Below, piece by piece: positions 35,399 through 48,000 of a DNA stretch of 64,000 nucleotides. Position 1 is the first letter of the stretch; each line of letters begins with the position of its first letter. Source of the DNA: Streptococcus sp. HMSC078D09 (GTDB lineage Bacteria; Bacillota; Bacilli; Lactobacillales; Streptococcaceae); NCBI RefSeq assembly GCF_001813675.1, contig NZ_KV813661.1, positions 45,743 through 109,742 of the forward strand, written 5' to 3'. Under the pieces are notes generated by a model. It saw only the letters and a list, made by a program, of their open reading frames with translations. It did not search any database and was not told where the DNA came from. The position numbers and the translations under genes were made by a program.

Positions 35399-36658
35399 AT
35401 GCAGTTTATTGCCTTTATTGTTATTTTTGGAGTGATCGTTCTCGTTCACGAGTTTGGTCATTTCTATTTTGCAAAAAAATCGGGCATCCTGGTGCGAGAA
35501 TTCTCGATTGGGATGGGTCCCAAGATCTTTGCCCATATTGGTCAAGATGGAACAGCCTATACGATTCGCATTCTACCTTTAGGTGGCTATGTTCGTATGG
35601 CTGGCTGGGGTGAGGATACAACTGAGATTAAAACCGGAACGCCTGTTAGCTTGACGCTAAATGAGGCTGGCAAGGTCGTCCGGATCAATCTTTCAGGAAA
35701 GAATCTGGATCAGACAGCCCTTCCCATGAATGTTACCCAGTTTGACTTTGAAGACAAACTGGAAATTACGGGTTTGGTTCTCGATGAGACCAAGACTTAT
35801 AGTGTTGATCATGATGCGACCATCGTTGAGGAAGATGGGACGGAAGTGCGGATTGCGCCGAGAGATGTTCAGTATCAGAATGCCAGCATTTGGGGACGGT
35901 TGATCACCAACTTTGCGGGTCCTATGAACAACTTTATCCTCAGTATTGTCGTTTACTCACTTCTAGCTTTTATGCGTGGTGGTGCGATTGACTACTACAG
36001 CAACAATGTTCAGGTGGCACCCGATGGGGCGCTGGCTAAGGTCGGTGTCAAAAGTACTGTTCAGATCCTTCAAGTCAACAACGATACCGTTAGCAACTGG
36101 GATGAGCTGACAGATGCTGTTGAGAAAGCAACTAAGGACAGCAAGACGGCTCCTGAATTGACCCTGAAAGTCAAAACAGACGGCCAAGAAAAAGAAGTCA
36201 AAGTGAAGCCAACCAAGTCAGGGAATCGTTACTATCTGGGTGTGACAAATGGCCTCAAGACAGGATTTGTGGATAAACTCTTGTCTGGTTTTACAGATAC
36301 CTGGAATACAGCGACACGGATTCTGGGAGCTTTGAAAGATATCATTTTCCACTTTAGTCTCAATAAACTGGGTGGTCCGGTTGCCATCTACAATGCCAGC
36401 TCACAAGCTGCTCAATTAGGGATTCCGGCAGTCTTATCTCTTATGGCCATGCTCTCTATTAATATTGGGATCTTCAATCTAATCCCGATTCCAGCTTTGG
36501 ATGGAGGAAAAATCTTGATCAATTTGATCGAGGTCGTCCGGAGAAAGCCACTGAAACAAGAAGTAGAAACCTATATGACGCTTGCAGGTGTAGCTGTAAT
36601 GGTTATTTTGATGATTGCTGTCACCTGGAATGATATTATGAAATTATTTTTGAAATAG
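35399..36658 (+). CDS. eep: Site-2 intramembrane metalloprotease Eep/RseP
   Basis: 419 aa. Zinc motif HEFGH in the first helix ([17 protein letters not shown]), a PDZ-like domain in the middle, and the second active-site motif [11 protein letters not shown] near the C-terminus. In streptococci and enterococci Eep cuts lipoprotein signal peptides and peptide pheromone precursors, so it may process the many lipoproteins encoded here. AAAGGA is 17 bases before the ATG, longer than usual. Third gene of the uppS operon. Confidence 0.95.
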   Translation: MQFIAFIVIFGVIVLVHEFGHFYFAKKSGILVREFSIGMGPKIFAHIGQDGTAYTIRILPLGGYVRMAGWGEDTTEIKTGTPVSLTLNEAGKVVRINLSGKNLDQTALPMNVTQFDFEDKLEITGLVLDETKTYSVDHDATIVEEDGTEVRIAPRDVQYQNASIWGRLITNFAGPMNNFILSIVVYSLLAFMRGGAIDYYSNNVQVAPDGALAKVGVKSTVQILQVNNDTVSNWDELTDAVEKATKDSKTAPELTLKVKTDGQEKEVKVKPTKSGNRYYLGVTNGLKTGFVDKLLSGFTDTWNTATRILGALKDIIFHFSLNKLGGPVAIYNASSQAAQLGIPAVLSLMAMLSINIGIFNLIPIPALDGGKILINLIEVVRRKPLKQEVETYMTLAGVAVMVILMIAVTWNDIMKLFLK

Positions 36659-38524
<1,866 letters not shown>

Positions 38525-38529
38525 GAAAA

Positions 38530-38582
38530 AGCTTTCTGAGCTCTCACCAGTGTGGTGATGAAACTCAGGAAGCTCTTTTTAT
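38530..38582. terminator. proS terminator (bidirectional)
   Basis: AGCTTTCTGAG (38530-38540) and CTCAGGAAGCT (38564-38574), inner CACCA/TGGTG, then TTTTTATTTTT. Confidence 0.88.
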
Positions 38583-39130
38583 TTTTCTTCTTTGAGGCCT
38601 TGATCTTTGAAATAGGTAAAGAGATCTTGAGGTTTGCCATTGAGGTATTTCTTGAACTCGGCTCTTTCTTCCTCCCCTTGATCCCCGTAGATGGAAGCAA
38701 ACTCATCTTTCTTGATTTTTGAGAAGTCAGCTTGTAAGACCTTGGCATAGGATTGTTTATCTTTCGAAATTTGAATGCGGAAGCTAAGACCAGGCTTGCC
38801 ATTTAAGCTTTTATAGATATCGCTATGTTCTAATTCTTCTTGGTAGATTTCCTTTAACTCGGAAAGATCCATGTCTTGCAAATCTGAGGAAATGGGTTCA
38901 AAACTAAGAAAAGTAAAAGAGACAATTTCATCTTTTTTGTAGCCGATTTGAATTTTGTTTTGGTGGTGATCGCCGAGGTCACTAACAAAGGTCTTGTTTT
39001 GGACTTGCTCCTTTTTGGTTTGAGTGGCCTCTTGCTTGGAAGAAGCGTTAGTAGTCCCTTTGCCTTGTTGGCCTTGGCTACAAGCGGTAAGAGCTAGTAG
39101 ACAGACAGAGACAAGTAGAAATTTTTTCAT
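38579..39130 (-). CDS. DUF1307/YehR-like lipoprotein
   Basis: 183 aa. Signal peptide with lipobox LTAC (Cys17), a Lys/Gln/Ser-rich linker, then a domain resembling the YehR/DUF1307 lipoproteins (VSFTFLSFEPISSDLQD). The function of the family is unknown. Minus strand, alone. Its promoter has an extended -10 TGGTATAAT (complement of 39192-39200), and TGAAAC-N13-GTTTCA (39168-39192) in the leader is a candidate operator. It ends in the shared proS terminator. Confidence 0.75.
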   Translation of the reverse strand: MKKFLLVSVCLLALTACSQGQQGKGTTNASSKQEATQTKKEQVQNKTFVSDLGDHHQNKIQIGYKKDEIVSFTFLSFEPISSDLQDMDLSELKEIYQEELEHSDIYKSLNGKPGLSFRIQISKDKQSYAKVLQADFSKIKKDEFASIYGDQGEEERAEFKKYLNGKPQDLFTYFKDQGLKEEK

Positions 39131-39607
39131 ATATACTCCTTATAGGTTAATGGTGTTCGATCTTGTATGAAACAAGTTTTGAACAGGTTTCATTATACCA
39201 TAAAAGTTTTAAAAATGAAAAAATATACAAAAGTCATCGAAATTTGCTTTTAAAAACACCTAAAATCAACAACTTTTATCTATGTGTTGAGTTAATATAA
39301 AAGGACAGAGTGTCTTCTTTTCTTTCCAGAAATAATACTAGTTGGAGACTACTGGGGCAAGGAATTCGGGAAATATATTACAGTTTTATGACAAAATGTT
39401 ACACAATTGTAACAAAGTTACAATGTTTTATCAGTTAGTCCTCTAAACTTGACATTCTGGCAATATTTCATTAAGATATTTTTAAGTAAATAATACAAAC
39501 AGGGAGAAAAAGGTAAAATATACAGTTATCTGGCATTTTACTAATTCGTACTAAAATGTATTGTTTATGAAAAAAATATAAGGGTATCAGCCCAAAAGGA
39601 GAAACAT
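39131..39607 (+). promoter_or_regulatory. Regulatory region of the T7SS locus
   Basis: 477 bp without a gene. Best promoter: TTGACA (39449-39454), 17 bp, TAAGAT (39472-39477), giving a ~125-base leader. Upstream are overlapping palindromes TGTTACA-caat-TGTAACA (39397-39414) and TGTAAC-aaa-GTTACA (39408-39422), candidate operator sites. AAAGGAG precedes esxA. Confidence 0.55.
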
Positions 39608-39895
39608 ATGGCTCAAATTAAATTAACTCCAGAAGACCTACGTGCTTCAGCACAACGTTATGCACAAGGTTCTCAAGAAATCGATCAAATCCTTACTACT
39701 TTGACTCATGAACAACAAGTCATCGACGCAAACTGGGATGGATCTGCATTTGATAGCTTTGAAGCACAATTCAACGAATTGTCTCCAAAAATCAAACAAT
39801 TCGCTCAATTGTTGGAAGACATCAACGGTCAATTGATCAAAGTTGCTGATATCGTTGAACAAACTGACCAAGATATCGCTGCACAAATCCACTAA
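39608..39895 (+). CDS. esxA: WXG100 protein EsxA (type VIIb secretion)
   Basis: 95 aa, helix-turn-helix WXG100 protein with the motif W43-D44-G45 (ANWDGSAF). Such proteins dimerise and are exported by EssC; they are also needed for activity of the machine. First gene of the T7SS locus. It is followed by two strong hairpins before esaA, so it is probably made in excess. AAAGGAG before the ATG. The codon use looks that of a highly expressed gene (Caa, Gct, Atc rich). Confidence 0.96.
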   Translation: MAQIKLTPEDLRASAQRYAQGSQEIDQILTTLTHEQQVIDANWDGSAFDSFEAQFNELSPKIKQFAQLLEDINGQLIKVADIVEQTDQDIAAQIH

Positions 39896-39916
39896 GATAA
39901 CTAAGATAGTCTTGGA

Positions 39917-40006
39917 GGTGATCTTACTTCTTGTAGGTAGATCACCCTTTTGTCTTTTGATATATAGAAAATAGGGGTTAGATTCTTAATTCCTAACCCC
40001 TATTTT
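39917..40006 (+). terminator. Two tandem terminator hairpins after esxA
   Basis: GGTGATCT (39917-39924) with AGATCACC (39939-39946) then CTTTTG. AAAATAGGGGTTAG (39968-39981) with CTAACCCCTATTTT (39993-40006). They separate esxA from esaA within the locus. Confidence 0.85.
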
Positions 40007-40035
40007 GTATCTATGAATTAGAAAAAGGAAAAGGT

Positions 40036-43000
40036 ATGGAAGTTAAAAATAAAAAATGGTTAAAATACATCGGTCAGAGTGCGGTTGTGCTCCTTTTGAT
40101 GGGATCTGTCGTGGGTCTTTATACGACGGTTCAAAAGGACCAAAAGCAAAACGAAGCCAAGACCGTGCAAACAACGGAAAACACTAAGCTCAACATTGCG
40201 GTTGTCAATGAAGACAAGGCGGTCAAGCTGAATGATAAAGAATATAACCTTGGGGCTAGCTATGTAAAGAATATCGAACGGGATAATTCGCAAAACTGGT
40301 CTGTACTCCCTCGTGGAGCTGCTGAGTCAGGGCTTGCAGATGGCAAGTACCAGTTGATGATCGTTATTCCAAGTGATTTCTCAGAGAAGGTCTTGGAAGT
40401 GAACGCGGTTAATGCAGAGAAGACAACGGTGACGTATAAGGTCAATGCGGCTGGGAATTCTCAGGTTGAGAACGAGGCCAATAAAGTCGCTAAAGATATC
40501 GTTTCAGACTTGAATAGCCAGTTGGTTGATATGTATATGGTCAGCATTTTGAGCAACCTTTATACAGCTCAAAAGAACGTGGAAACAAGTAACAAAATTC
40601 AATCCACCAACATTGGTTCTTACCGAAGCAACTTGCTGGATTCGGCCTTGGATTCCAAGAATATCTTCCCAAGTCTCTATAGCTTGTCTACGTCATCTGT
40701 CGAGTCGAACAATGCCTTGAAGACAGTCCTTGAGTCTTATACACAGGCTTTTGATCAATTGACCCAATCTCAGGATCAGTACGGTCAAAACTTCGACACA
40801 TTGATCAAGCAACGCTCTGAGGATAAGATCAGCCATGAAGAGTTCATGAACCAGCTGATGTCTATGAACCAGTCTGTTGTCAGTGAAAAGACTCAAGAGT
40901 TGTATAAGAATCTACAACAAAACCAAGAAGCAATTACCAAACAATTGAGTCAACCAACTGAAACAGCAGGAGATGCTTCAGGTACCAAGACCTATGCAGG
41001 CTTGACAAAAGATGTGAATGATCGTGTGGCAGACCTTGAAAAAGGGATCAAGGCAGAACGCGACAAATTAGATGAGCACGAAAAGAACATCGAGTCTTCT
41101 GTAAAAGCGAAGATCCTTGACTACTATGGTCTAAATGAAGGAGACAAAGTCACTCTTCGTACCTTGCTTGGAAAGCCAAAAATCGAAACTATCAGCAAGG
41201 CTCGAGATAAAGCGGATGATGACATTCGTCAAGCAATTGAAAAACTTCCGTCTTTAGATCCTGCTAGTCTGAATTTGAATAAGTATGGAAATCTCAACGC
41301 AGCGATTAATTTTGATAGTGCTTTTGCTGGAACAAAGGCGCATCCAAAAGGGAACGCCGATGACTTAAAAAAATTGGCTGCAGAAGTGGATGCCAAATCA
41401 ACGGCAGTTGCGGATGTCCTTAATGCTAAATCTGGAAAACAAAAAGTTAGCATTCAAGTACCTGCCGGAGTCAAGGTTGATACTTGGACCTATGATGGAC
41501 AGACTTATGCAGGCAGTGGTGAGCAGGAAGTTGAACTGAAAGATGGCAAACAAATTCAAATTCACCTTGTTGAAGATGGAGGAGCTATGCCAAGCGCGAT
41601 TGATGTTGAAGTTCTTGTGAATGGAGTTTCTTCAACCAGTGTGACTGTATCTGCAGATGAATTGAAAACAGCTGTCGCTAACTATGCATCGAAAGCTAGT
41701 GAAATCGCCTTGGATTATCAACGCGCAGGAGCATTGATCGATGCCTACTATCCAGAAGATGACAACCATGTTCGTCATTCACTCTATGATCCAATCGAAG
41801 ATATGGATTTGACAAACGCTTTGGTCGACATCGTGAAGGCTGCTGTTTCAAGTAACATGAAGGACTACCGTAAGAGTATTGAAACGGATGAATCTGGGGA
41901 TGCAACGAAGAGTGTGAAAGCCCAGTTAGATGGTACCCTTAAACAGTTGCAAGACTTGGGACCACAATTGCAGGCCAATCTTCAAGCAATCGAAAACACT
42001 AACAAAGTTCTAACCCAAAATATCAATGATCAATTGACGCAATATGCTGATCTTCAAAAACGTTTAGAAGAGATATCAAAAGCGCAAGAAACAGTGACAC
42101 AGGCTCAAACCAAGACCGATGCAGATTTGTCAGCTCTTGGTTCTGAATACACGTCATTATTGAGCTCGACAGAAGGCGTTAAGAGCTCATCTCGTAGCAA
42201 TGTAGAAGCTGCTAACTCTACCAATGAAATCTTTAGCCAATTGAACAAAGAATTGGAAAAAGCCCAAGGTAATACAGAGAAATTGTCTAGCAATGCAGAG
42301 AGCTTGATGGGTGAATTCGACAAGGAATTGTCTGAAAACGGGAACTTCGTCGAAGCCTTCCGTAAAGTCTTCAACAATGCCTATGAAAACGGAGTACCGA
42401 ATGAAGTCTTGCTTGACTTCTTGTCAAACCCAGTTGCAGAAAAATCTTCTTCTGTGAAAGCGACCATCAACGTCTACCGTCCATTTATCTGGATCTTTAT
42501 GTTGGAAGTCTTGAGTCTCTTTACAGCTTATCTCTTTGCGACTCAGCCAATCATCCGTAAGGTTAAGGATCGTTTCAAATTGGATCGTTTGCAAGAATCA
42601 GATCTCTTGTCTGTCGGTGTCCTTGTGGGACTTTCTCTCATCCTTGGACTGGTGATCGGAATGATTTCAAGTATTCAACTCTCTGTTGGTCGTGAATATG
42701 TACCTTCATGGGTATTCTTAGCGGTTCTAGCAAGCTTTGTCTTGGTACAACTACAATACCTTCTCTTGAAACACTTCCGTGTGATTGGAATGGGACTGGC
42801 CTTCTTCATGTTGATCAGCTATGTCTACCTATCAAGCGCGATCGGAACGACCGCGACCTTGTCAGGCCTTCCAGCACTGGTGAAAAATGTCAACCTCCTT
42901 TCTATTTTAGAAGGACAGTTTGCGGGTTACTTTGATGGACAAACAGCCGGTATCGGCGTCTTCTTCGGATTGTTGGTCTTCTTCGGACTTTTGGCGGTTG

Positions 43001-43059
43001 CCAATATCTTCATTCCAAAGAAGTTTACTCAAACAAAGGAAATTGAATCAAGCTTATGA
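40036..43059 (+). CDS. esaA: T7SS membrane protein EsaA
   Basis: 1007 aa. One N-terminal helix (YIGQSAVVLLLMGSVVGLYTTV), a long extracellular coiled-coil-rich region (~residues 35-810), and a cluster of five or so C-terminal helices from ~residue 815. This is the EsaA/YueB plan, where the outside stalk is the surface-exposed part of the type VIIb machine. Start ATG with AAAGGAAAAGG upstream. It overlaps essA by 4 bp (ATGA). Confidence 0.95.
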   Translation: MEVKNKKWLKYIGQSAVVLLLMGSVVGLYTTVQKDQKQNEAKTVQTTENTKLNIAVVNEDKAVKLNDKEYNLGASYVKNIERDNSQNWSVLPRGAAESGLADGKYQLMIVIPSDFSEKVLEVNAVNAEKTTVTYKVNAAGNSQVENEANKVAKDIVSDLNSQLVDMYMVSILSNLYTAQKNVETSNKIQSTNIGSYRSNLLDSALDSKNIFPSLYSLSTSSVESNNALKTVLESYTQAFDQLTQSQDQYGQNFDTLIKQRSEDKISHEEFMNQLMSMNQSVVSEKTQELYKNLQQNQEAITKQLSQPTETAGDASGTKTYAGLTKDVNDRVADLEKGIKAERDKLDEHEKNIESSVKAKILDYYGLNEGDKVTLRTLLGKPKIETISKARDKADDDIRQAIEKLPSLDPASLNLNKYGNLNAAINFDSAFAGTKAHPKGNADDLKKLAAEVDAKSTAVADVLNAKSGKQKVSIQVPAGVKVDTWTYDGQTYAGSGEQEVELKDGKQIQIHLVEDGGAMPSAIDVEVLVNGVSSTSVTVSADELKTAVANYASKASEIALDYQRAGALIDAYYPEDDNHVRHSLYDPIEDMDLTNALVDIVKAAVSSNMKDYRKSIETDESGDATKSVKAQLDGTLKQLQDLGPQLQANLQAIENTNKVLTQNINDQLTQYADLQKRLEEISKAQETVTQAQTKTDADLSALGSEYTSLLSSTEGVKSSSRSNVEAANSTNEIFSQLNKELEKAQGNTEKLSSNAESLMGEFDKELSENGNFVEAFRKVFNNAYENGVPNEVLLDFLSNPVAEKSSSVKATINVYRPFIWIFMLEVLSLFTAYLFATQPIIRKVKDRFKLDRLQESDLLSVGVLVGLSLILGLVIGMISSIQLSVGREYVPSWVFLAVLASFVLVQLQYLLLKHFRVIGMGLAFFMLISYVYLSSAIGTTATLSGLPALVKNVNLLSILEGQFAGYFDGQTAGIGVFFGLLVFFGLLAVANIFIPKKFTQTKEIESSL

Positions 43060-43511
43060 AAAAAATGATGTATCTTCTCTTTGTCTTTAGTCTCATTCCA
43101 GTAGTTGCTGTTTCTGCAGATGATTTTATTGATAATCGTCTGCAGGTCAACAACTCACGTCTTGAGACCGAGCAGGAAAAGACACTTGGGGGCCAATTGG
43201 ATGCGACTGAGTCTCTTTTCAATGAGAAGGATCAGAAAAAATTAGCAGATGAAAAACGCAAGCAAGAGAAACAATTGACCGATTCTGACGGCCAGTTGTT
43301 TTCTGCTATAAAGGGAAAGAAAAAAACGGGGCCTGAAGCGGACCTGTTCCAGCCTGAAAATCAAAAATTATCTAAATTCGAGTCCAATGTGGAGGACAAT
43401 TCGGCTAGCCTGTCGGATTTTATTCCAGCCTTGCAAATGCTGGCTTGGAGTGCCCTTCTCTTTGGGATTGCTGGCTATATTTCCTATCGAATCTATAGAA
43501 AAGAGGCCTAA
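43056..43511 (+). CDS. essA: T7SS membrane protein EssA
   Basis: 151 aa with an N-terminal signal-like segment (MYLLFVFSLIPVVAVSA), a polar Lys/Glu-rich middle and one C-terminal helix (MLAWSALLFGIAGYISY) with a short basic tail. Position between esaA and esaB and size fit EssA, a core component of unknown role. It starts inside the esaA stop and ends directly before esaB. Confidence 0.9.
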   Translation: MKKMMYLLFVFSLIPVVAVSADDFIDNRLQVNNSRLETEQEKTLGGQLDATESLFNEKDQKKLADEKRKQEKQLTDSDGQLFSAIKGKKKTGPEADLFQPENQKLSKFESNVEDNSASLSDFIPALQMLAWSALLFGIAGYISYRIYRKEA

Positions 43512-43754
43512 ATGGACCAACATATCAATGTCACCTTCCGTATGAATGGTGCAAGCCATGACCTCCGAATCCCAACACGGATGGAGGTGCGACGCTTGAT
43601 TCGGGAATTGGATCAGATCTTTGGATCTGCCAGGGAGCCTAGAAGCAAGTATCAGTTGCGCGTGGTAAATAAGGGCATCTTGCTAGATGAAGGCAAGGTG
43701 GTACAAGAGTATCCGATCACGAGTGGTGATCTGATCGAGATTGAGGAGTGGTAA
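43512..43754 (+). CDS. esaB: T7SS ubiquitin-like protein EsaB
   Basis: 80 aa ubiquitin-fold cytoplasmic protein (INVTFRMNGASHDLRIPTRMEVRRLI, ending SGDLIEIEEW). EsaB/YukD regulates or assists type VIIb secretion. Zero-base gap after essA. Confidence 0.94.
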   Translation: MDQHINVTFRMNGASHDLRIPTRMEVRRLIRELDQIFGSAREPRSKYQLRVVNKGILLDEGKVVQEYPITSGDLIEIEEW

Positions 43755-43755
43755 G

Positions 43756-45045
43756 GTGAAAGAAGAACAATTTACACTGGAAGAACAAGTCTTCCGTTTT
43801 GAAAAAGAAGAAACGAGCTGGCGGCTGGACCTCAAGCGTTCAGAAGTGGATAGCCAGGATTTACGCAATTTATGGATTTTGGATCTCCATCATCCCTTGT
43901 TTTTAGAGCAAAGCATGACAGCGGATCAAGACCAGATTCATCTGACCTATCAGACAGATGCGCTAGGCTTGAGTGCTGAAGAAATCCAGGCATTACCAGT
44001 ATCAGACCGTCTGCGTCTAGCTATCAATGTCTTGGATTTAGCGCCTGCATTGGAGCTTCCGGTGACCTTTATGTTGCATCCCATCAATTTATTTGTGACC
44101 AAGGATGCGCAGGTCAAGATCGCTTATCGCGGGGTGCCGGGGATGATGGTGCCACGCAAGTGGGATCAGGTTGAATTCTTGCGTCAGGCCAAGTGCTATG
44201 CGGTCACTCTTTTTGGGGACTGGGATTTCATGGAGCTCTATCAAGGCACACTTGAATTAGAAGATCTACCTGATTTCTTGGTGGAAATCCGTGATGCCGC
44301 TAGCTTAGAAGAGATGAAAGCTCTCTTAGAGAAAGCCTACAAAGAGCGCAAGGAAGAGGAAGAAAAGACCTTGACCTTGGTTTCAAGTCGTCAACACCGA
44401 ATCTTTAAGTTGGCAACAGTATGGCTTTCAGCTGTAGTGGCCCTCTTACTCTTGCCTTTGATTTATTTGGTCTTTTTCCAAGCACCCTTTAAAGAAAAGT
44501 TGCTTCAAGCGGATACAGCCTATCTCAAGGTAGACTATACCGGTGTGATCGATGAGTTGGAGGGAGTAGCTCCAAGCAGTCTTCCAACGACACAGAAATA
44601 TGAGTTGGCGACGTCTTACTTGCAAGGCTTGAATTTTTCAGAGGACCAAAAGAAGGTCATCCTTAACAATGTTACGCTCAAGTCAGACAGCCTCTATCTC
44701 CACTACTGGATCTATATCGGTCGTCATGACTTTACCCAAGCGCTGGATACAGCCAAACGGATCGACGATTCAGACTTGATTATCTATGCCCTTCGTAAAG
44801 AAATCAAGGCGACACGTGATAGCGAAAAACTCTCTGGTGAACAGCGCGAGAAAAAACTCTCTGAGCTTGAGGGCGAATACAAGAAATATTGGGATGCCCG
44901 CTCTAAACTCTTGGAAGCAGAGACAGATGAAACCAAAGCTTCCACTAGCAGCTCAACAACAGCTTCGTCTACAGAAAGTTCCTCAACAGAAAGCTCGTCT
45001 TCTACAACTGCAAGCTCGACTGAGTCTAGCGACCACAAGGAGTAG
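43756..45045 (+). CDS. essB: T7SS pseudokinase membrane protein EssB
   Basis: 429 aa. N-terminal pseudokinase-like cytoplasmic domain (~1-215), a single helix (VWLSAVVALLLLPLIYLVFF), an extracellular helical domain and a Ser/Thr-rich low-complexity tail (SSSTTASSTESSS-type repeats). The start is GTG at 43756 with GAGGAG 7-8 bases upstream, one base after the esaB stop. EssB is a core scaffold that contacts EssC. Confidence 0.94.
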   Translation: MKEEQFTLEEQVFRFEKEETSWRLDLKRSEVDSQDLRNLWILDLHHPLFLEQSMTADQDQIHLTYQTDALGLSAEEIQALPVSDRLRLAINVLDLAPALELPVTFMLHPINLFVTKDAQVKIAYRGVPGMMVPRKWDQVEFLRQAKCYAVTLFGDWDFMELYQGTLELEDLPDFLVEIRDAASLEEMKALLEKAYKERKEEEEKTLTLVSSRQHRIFKLATVWLSAVVALLLLPLIYLVFFQAPFKEKLLQADTAYLKVDYTGVIDELEGVAPSSLPTTQKYELATSYLQGLNFSEDQKKVILNNVTLKSDSLYLHYWIYIGRHDFTQALDTAKRIDDSDLIIYALRKEIKATRDSEKLSGEQREKKLSELEGEYKKYWDARSKLLEAETDETKASTSSSTTASSTESSSTESSSSTTASSTESSDHKE

Positions 45046-45048
45046 TCT

Positions 45049-48000
45049 ATGAAAAAACGTATCATACTCTATAAAAAAGGCTTTCGCTATGAGCTAGCGC
45101 TAGAAGAGGGAAAAACAGCAACCGTATCGAATCAAGAAACGGCTCAGTTGACCATTTCTTCGCAAGAAAACCCCCTTCATTTCCAATGGAGTCAAGGAGA
45201 AGTCTTTTACCAATATGGGGAAGACAAGGGCGTGCTTGAAAATAGCAAGATCCTTGGAGATGTGGTCTGCTACTTGGCGACAGGAGAAGTCCATACCTAT
45301 GAGCTGCTCGACAAGGAAGAAATCCTGGTAGCAGATGAGCAAGGTGCGGATGTGCGCTTGCACTATCCAGTGCGCTTTCTCCTTGTGAAAAAAGACCAGA
45401 CCTGGGCTTGTCAGCTCCTATCAGGAAAACTCTACCATAACCACAAACTCGTCACTGAAGCGACGTTTCCACTGGCTTTTGGGGATGAGCTGGCTATTGA
45501 AGATGTGACCTTTAAGCTCTATCCGGAAGAATTTGGCGTGGAAGGGACTGTCGAAGTGAGTCCTTATCTGGTGCCTCGCTTGCATTCGCGTTACGACTTC
45601 TACAAGGACTACCCAGAGTACCACCGGTCTCCGCGGATCATCTACCGGAGCTCAGAAGACAAGATCCTGATCAATCCTCCGGGTGCGGAACCCCAAAAAC
45701 CTTCCGATGAACTCTTGAAGTTGATCATGCCCCCCCTCATCATGGTTGGGGTGACCCTCTTGATCACCATTTTCCAACCGCGGGGGCTCTATATCATCGC
45801 GACGGTATCCATGTCTGTGGTCAGTGTGATCTTTTCAGTACAAGGATTTTTCAAGAATCGTAAGAAATATAAAGAAGATAAGAAAGAGCGCGTGGAGCTC
45901 TACCATCTCTATCTCAAGGACAAGGCCAAGGACTTGGAACAGCTATCTCGTAAGCAACGAGAAGGCATGTTTTACCATTTCCCGGCGATTGCAGACTTGA
46001 CTAAGATGGTCAAACGCTATGACTCGCGGATCTACGAAAAAACACCGCTTCATTTTGACTTTTTGGCCTATCGTTTGGGCTTGGGCAAGGTTCCAACCAG
46101 CTATGAGCTCAAATATGGTCAGGAAGAACGCAGTGGGAAGAAAGATGTCTTGGAAGAAGAAGGCTACGCCCTGTTCCAAGCTCATCAAAAAATCGACAAT
46201 CTTCCGATTGTAGCCAGCCTCAATCGGGGTCCCGTAGGGTATGTCGGCCCTCGTCCCATCGTGCTCGAGCAGTTGCAACTCCTCGTTGCCCAATTGGCTG
46301 TCTTTCACTCTTACCATGATCTGACTATTATTCCGATCATTCCAGAAGAGGAAAAAGAAAGCTGGGATTGGATGCGCTGGTTACCTCATGCGACCTTGCA
46401 AGACATGAATGTCCGTAGCTTTGTCTACAATCAGCGGACACGCGATCAGGTCTTGAACAGTCTCAACCAGATCCTCAAACTCCGAAAGGCGCAAAAGGAG
46501 GAAGAAAAAGCCAATGACACCAAGATCTTCCACCCTCACTATGTGGTCCTCATCACCGATGAAACCTTGATTTTGGACCATGTCATCATGGAGTTCTTCC
46601 GTGAGGATCCGACAGAGCTGGGCTGCTCCATCATCTATGTAGCAGACGTGCTCTCATCTCTTTCTGAAAATATCCAAACGGTTATCTCTATCAAGGACCG
46701 CAACCAAGGGCAATTGCTCTTGCAAGAAGGGGTTCTTCGGGAGCTCGACTTCCAATTGGATCACTTCCCTGAAGGCTATGACAAGGAAGCCATCTCGCGT
46801 GGCCTTGCACCTCTCAAGCATATTCAACAGCTCAAGAGCTCGATTCCGGACTCGGTGACCTTCCTTGAAATGTACCAGGCGGAAACTTTCAATGACCTCA
46901 AGGTCTTGAGTCGTTGGGAGAGCCATGCCCCTTACCAAAGTTTGGCCGTACCGATTGGTCTGCGCGGGAAGGACGATTTGGTCTACCTCAATCTCCATGA
47001 AAAAGCCCATGGACCACACGGCTTGATCGCAGGGACAACTGGTTCTGGGAAGTCTGAAACCATTCAGTCTTATATCCTGAGCCTGGCCGTCAACTTCCAC
47101 CCACACGATGTGGCTTTCCTCCTCATCGACTACAAGGGTGGGGGAATGGCCAACCTCTTCAAGGATCTGCCTCACTTGCTGGGGACCATCACCAACTTGG
47201 ATGGGGCCCAGTCCATGCGGGCCTTGGCTTCTATTAATGCGGAGATCCACCGTCGGGAGCGGCTCTTTGGTCAATATGGGGTCAACCATATCAACCAATA
47301 CCAAAAGAAATTTAAACTGGGTGAAGCGACCGAACCGCTGCCTCACCTCTTCTTGATCAGTGATGAGTTCGCCGAACTCAAGGTCAACCAACCAGACTTC
47401 ATCAAGGAGTTGGTCTCTATCGCGCGTGTCGGGCGTTCCCTCGGGGTGCACTTGATCCTTGCGACGCAAAAACCTTCTGGGGTCGTGGATGACCAGATCT
47501 GGTCCAACTCCCGCTTCAAGCTAGCTCTCAAGGTGGCTGACCGTGGGGACTCCATGGAGATGCTGCGGACAGCAGATGCAGCTGAGATCACCCAGACAGG
47601 TCGTGCCTATCTCCAAGTCGGGAATAACGAAGTCTATGAACTCTTCCAAACCGCTTGGTCTGGAGCAGACTACCAGCCTGAAAAGGAGCAGCTAGGGATC
47701 GAAGACCATACCATCTACTTGATTAATGAACTGGGCCAATACGAAGTCCTCAACCAAGACCTATCCGGTCTGGATATGGCAGAAGAAATCAAGGAAGTGC
47801 CGACAGAACTGGATGTCATCGTGCAAGAAATCAACCACTTGCACCAACAAGAAGGCATCGCAGCTGTGGCCCAACCATGGTTGCCTCCGCTCAAAGAGCG
47901 GATCACGCTGGATGAGTTGGACAAGGTCGTGCCGATCGAGGCTTGGCAAAAACGGACAGCTCCAAGCGTCCTGATCGGGGTAGCCGATATCCCGCAGGCG

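Noticed and set aside
46654..47469. 271-codon minus-strand open frame inside essC
   Set aside because: Antisense shadow of the GC-richer essC coding region: no ribosome site, no family features, and the plus strand clearly encodes the D1 ATPase.
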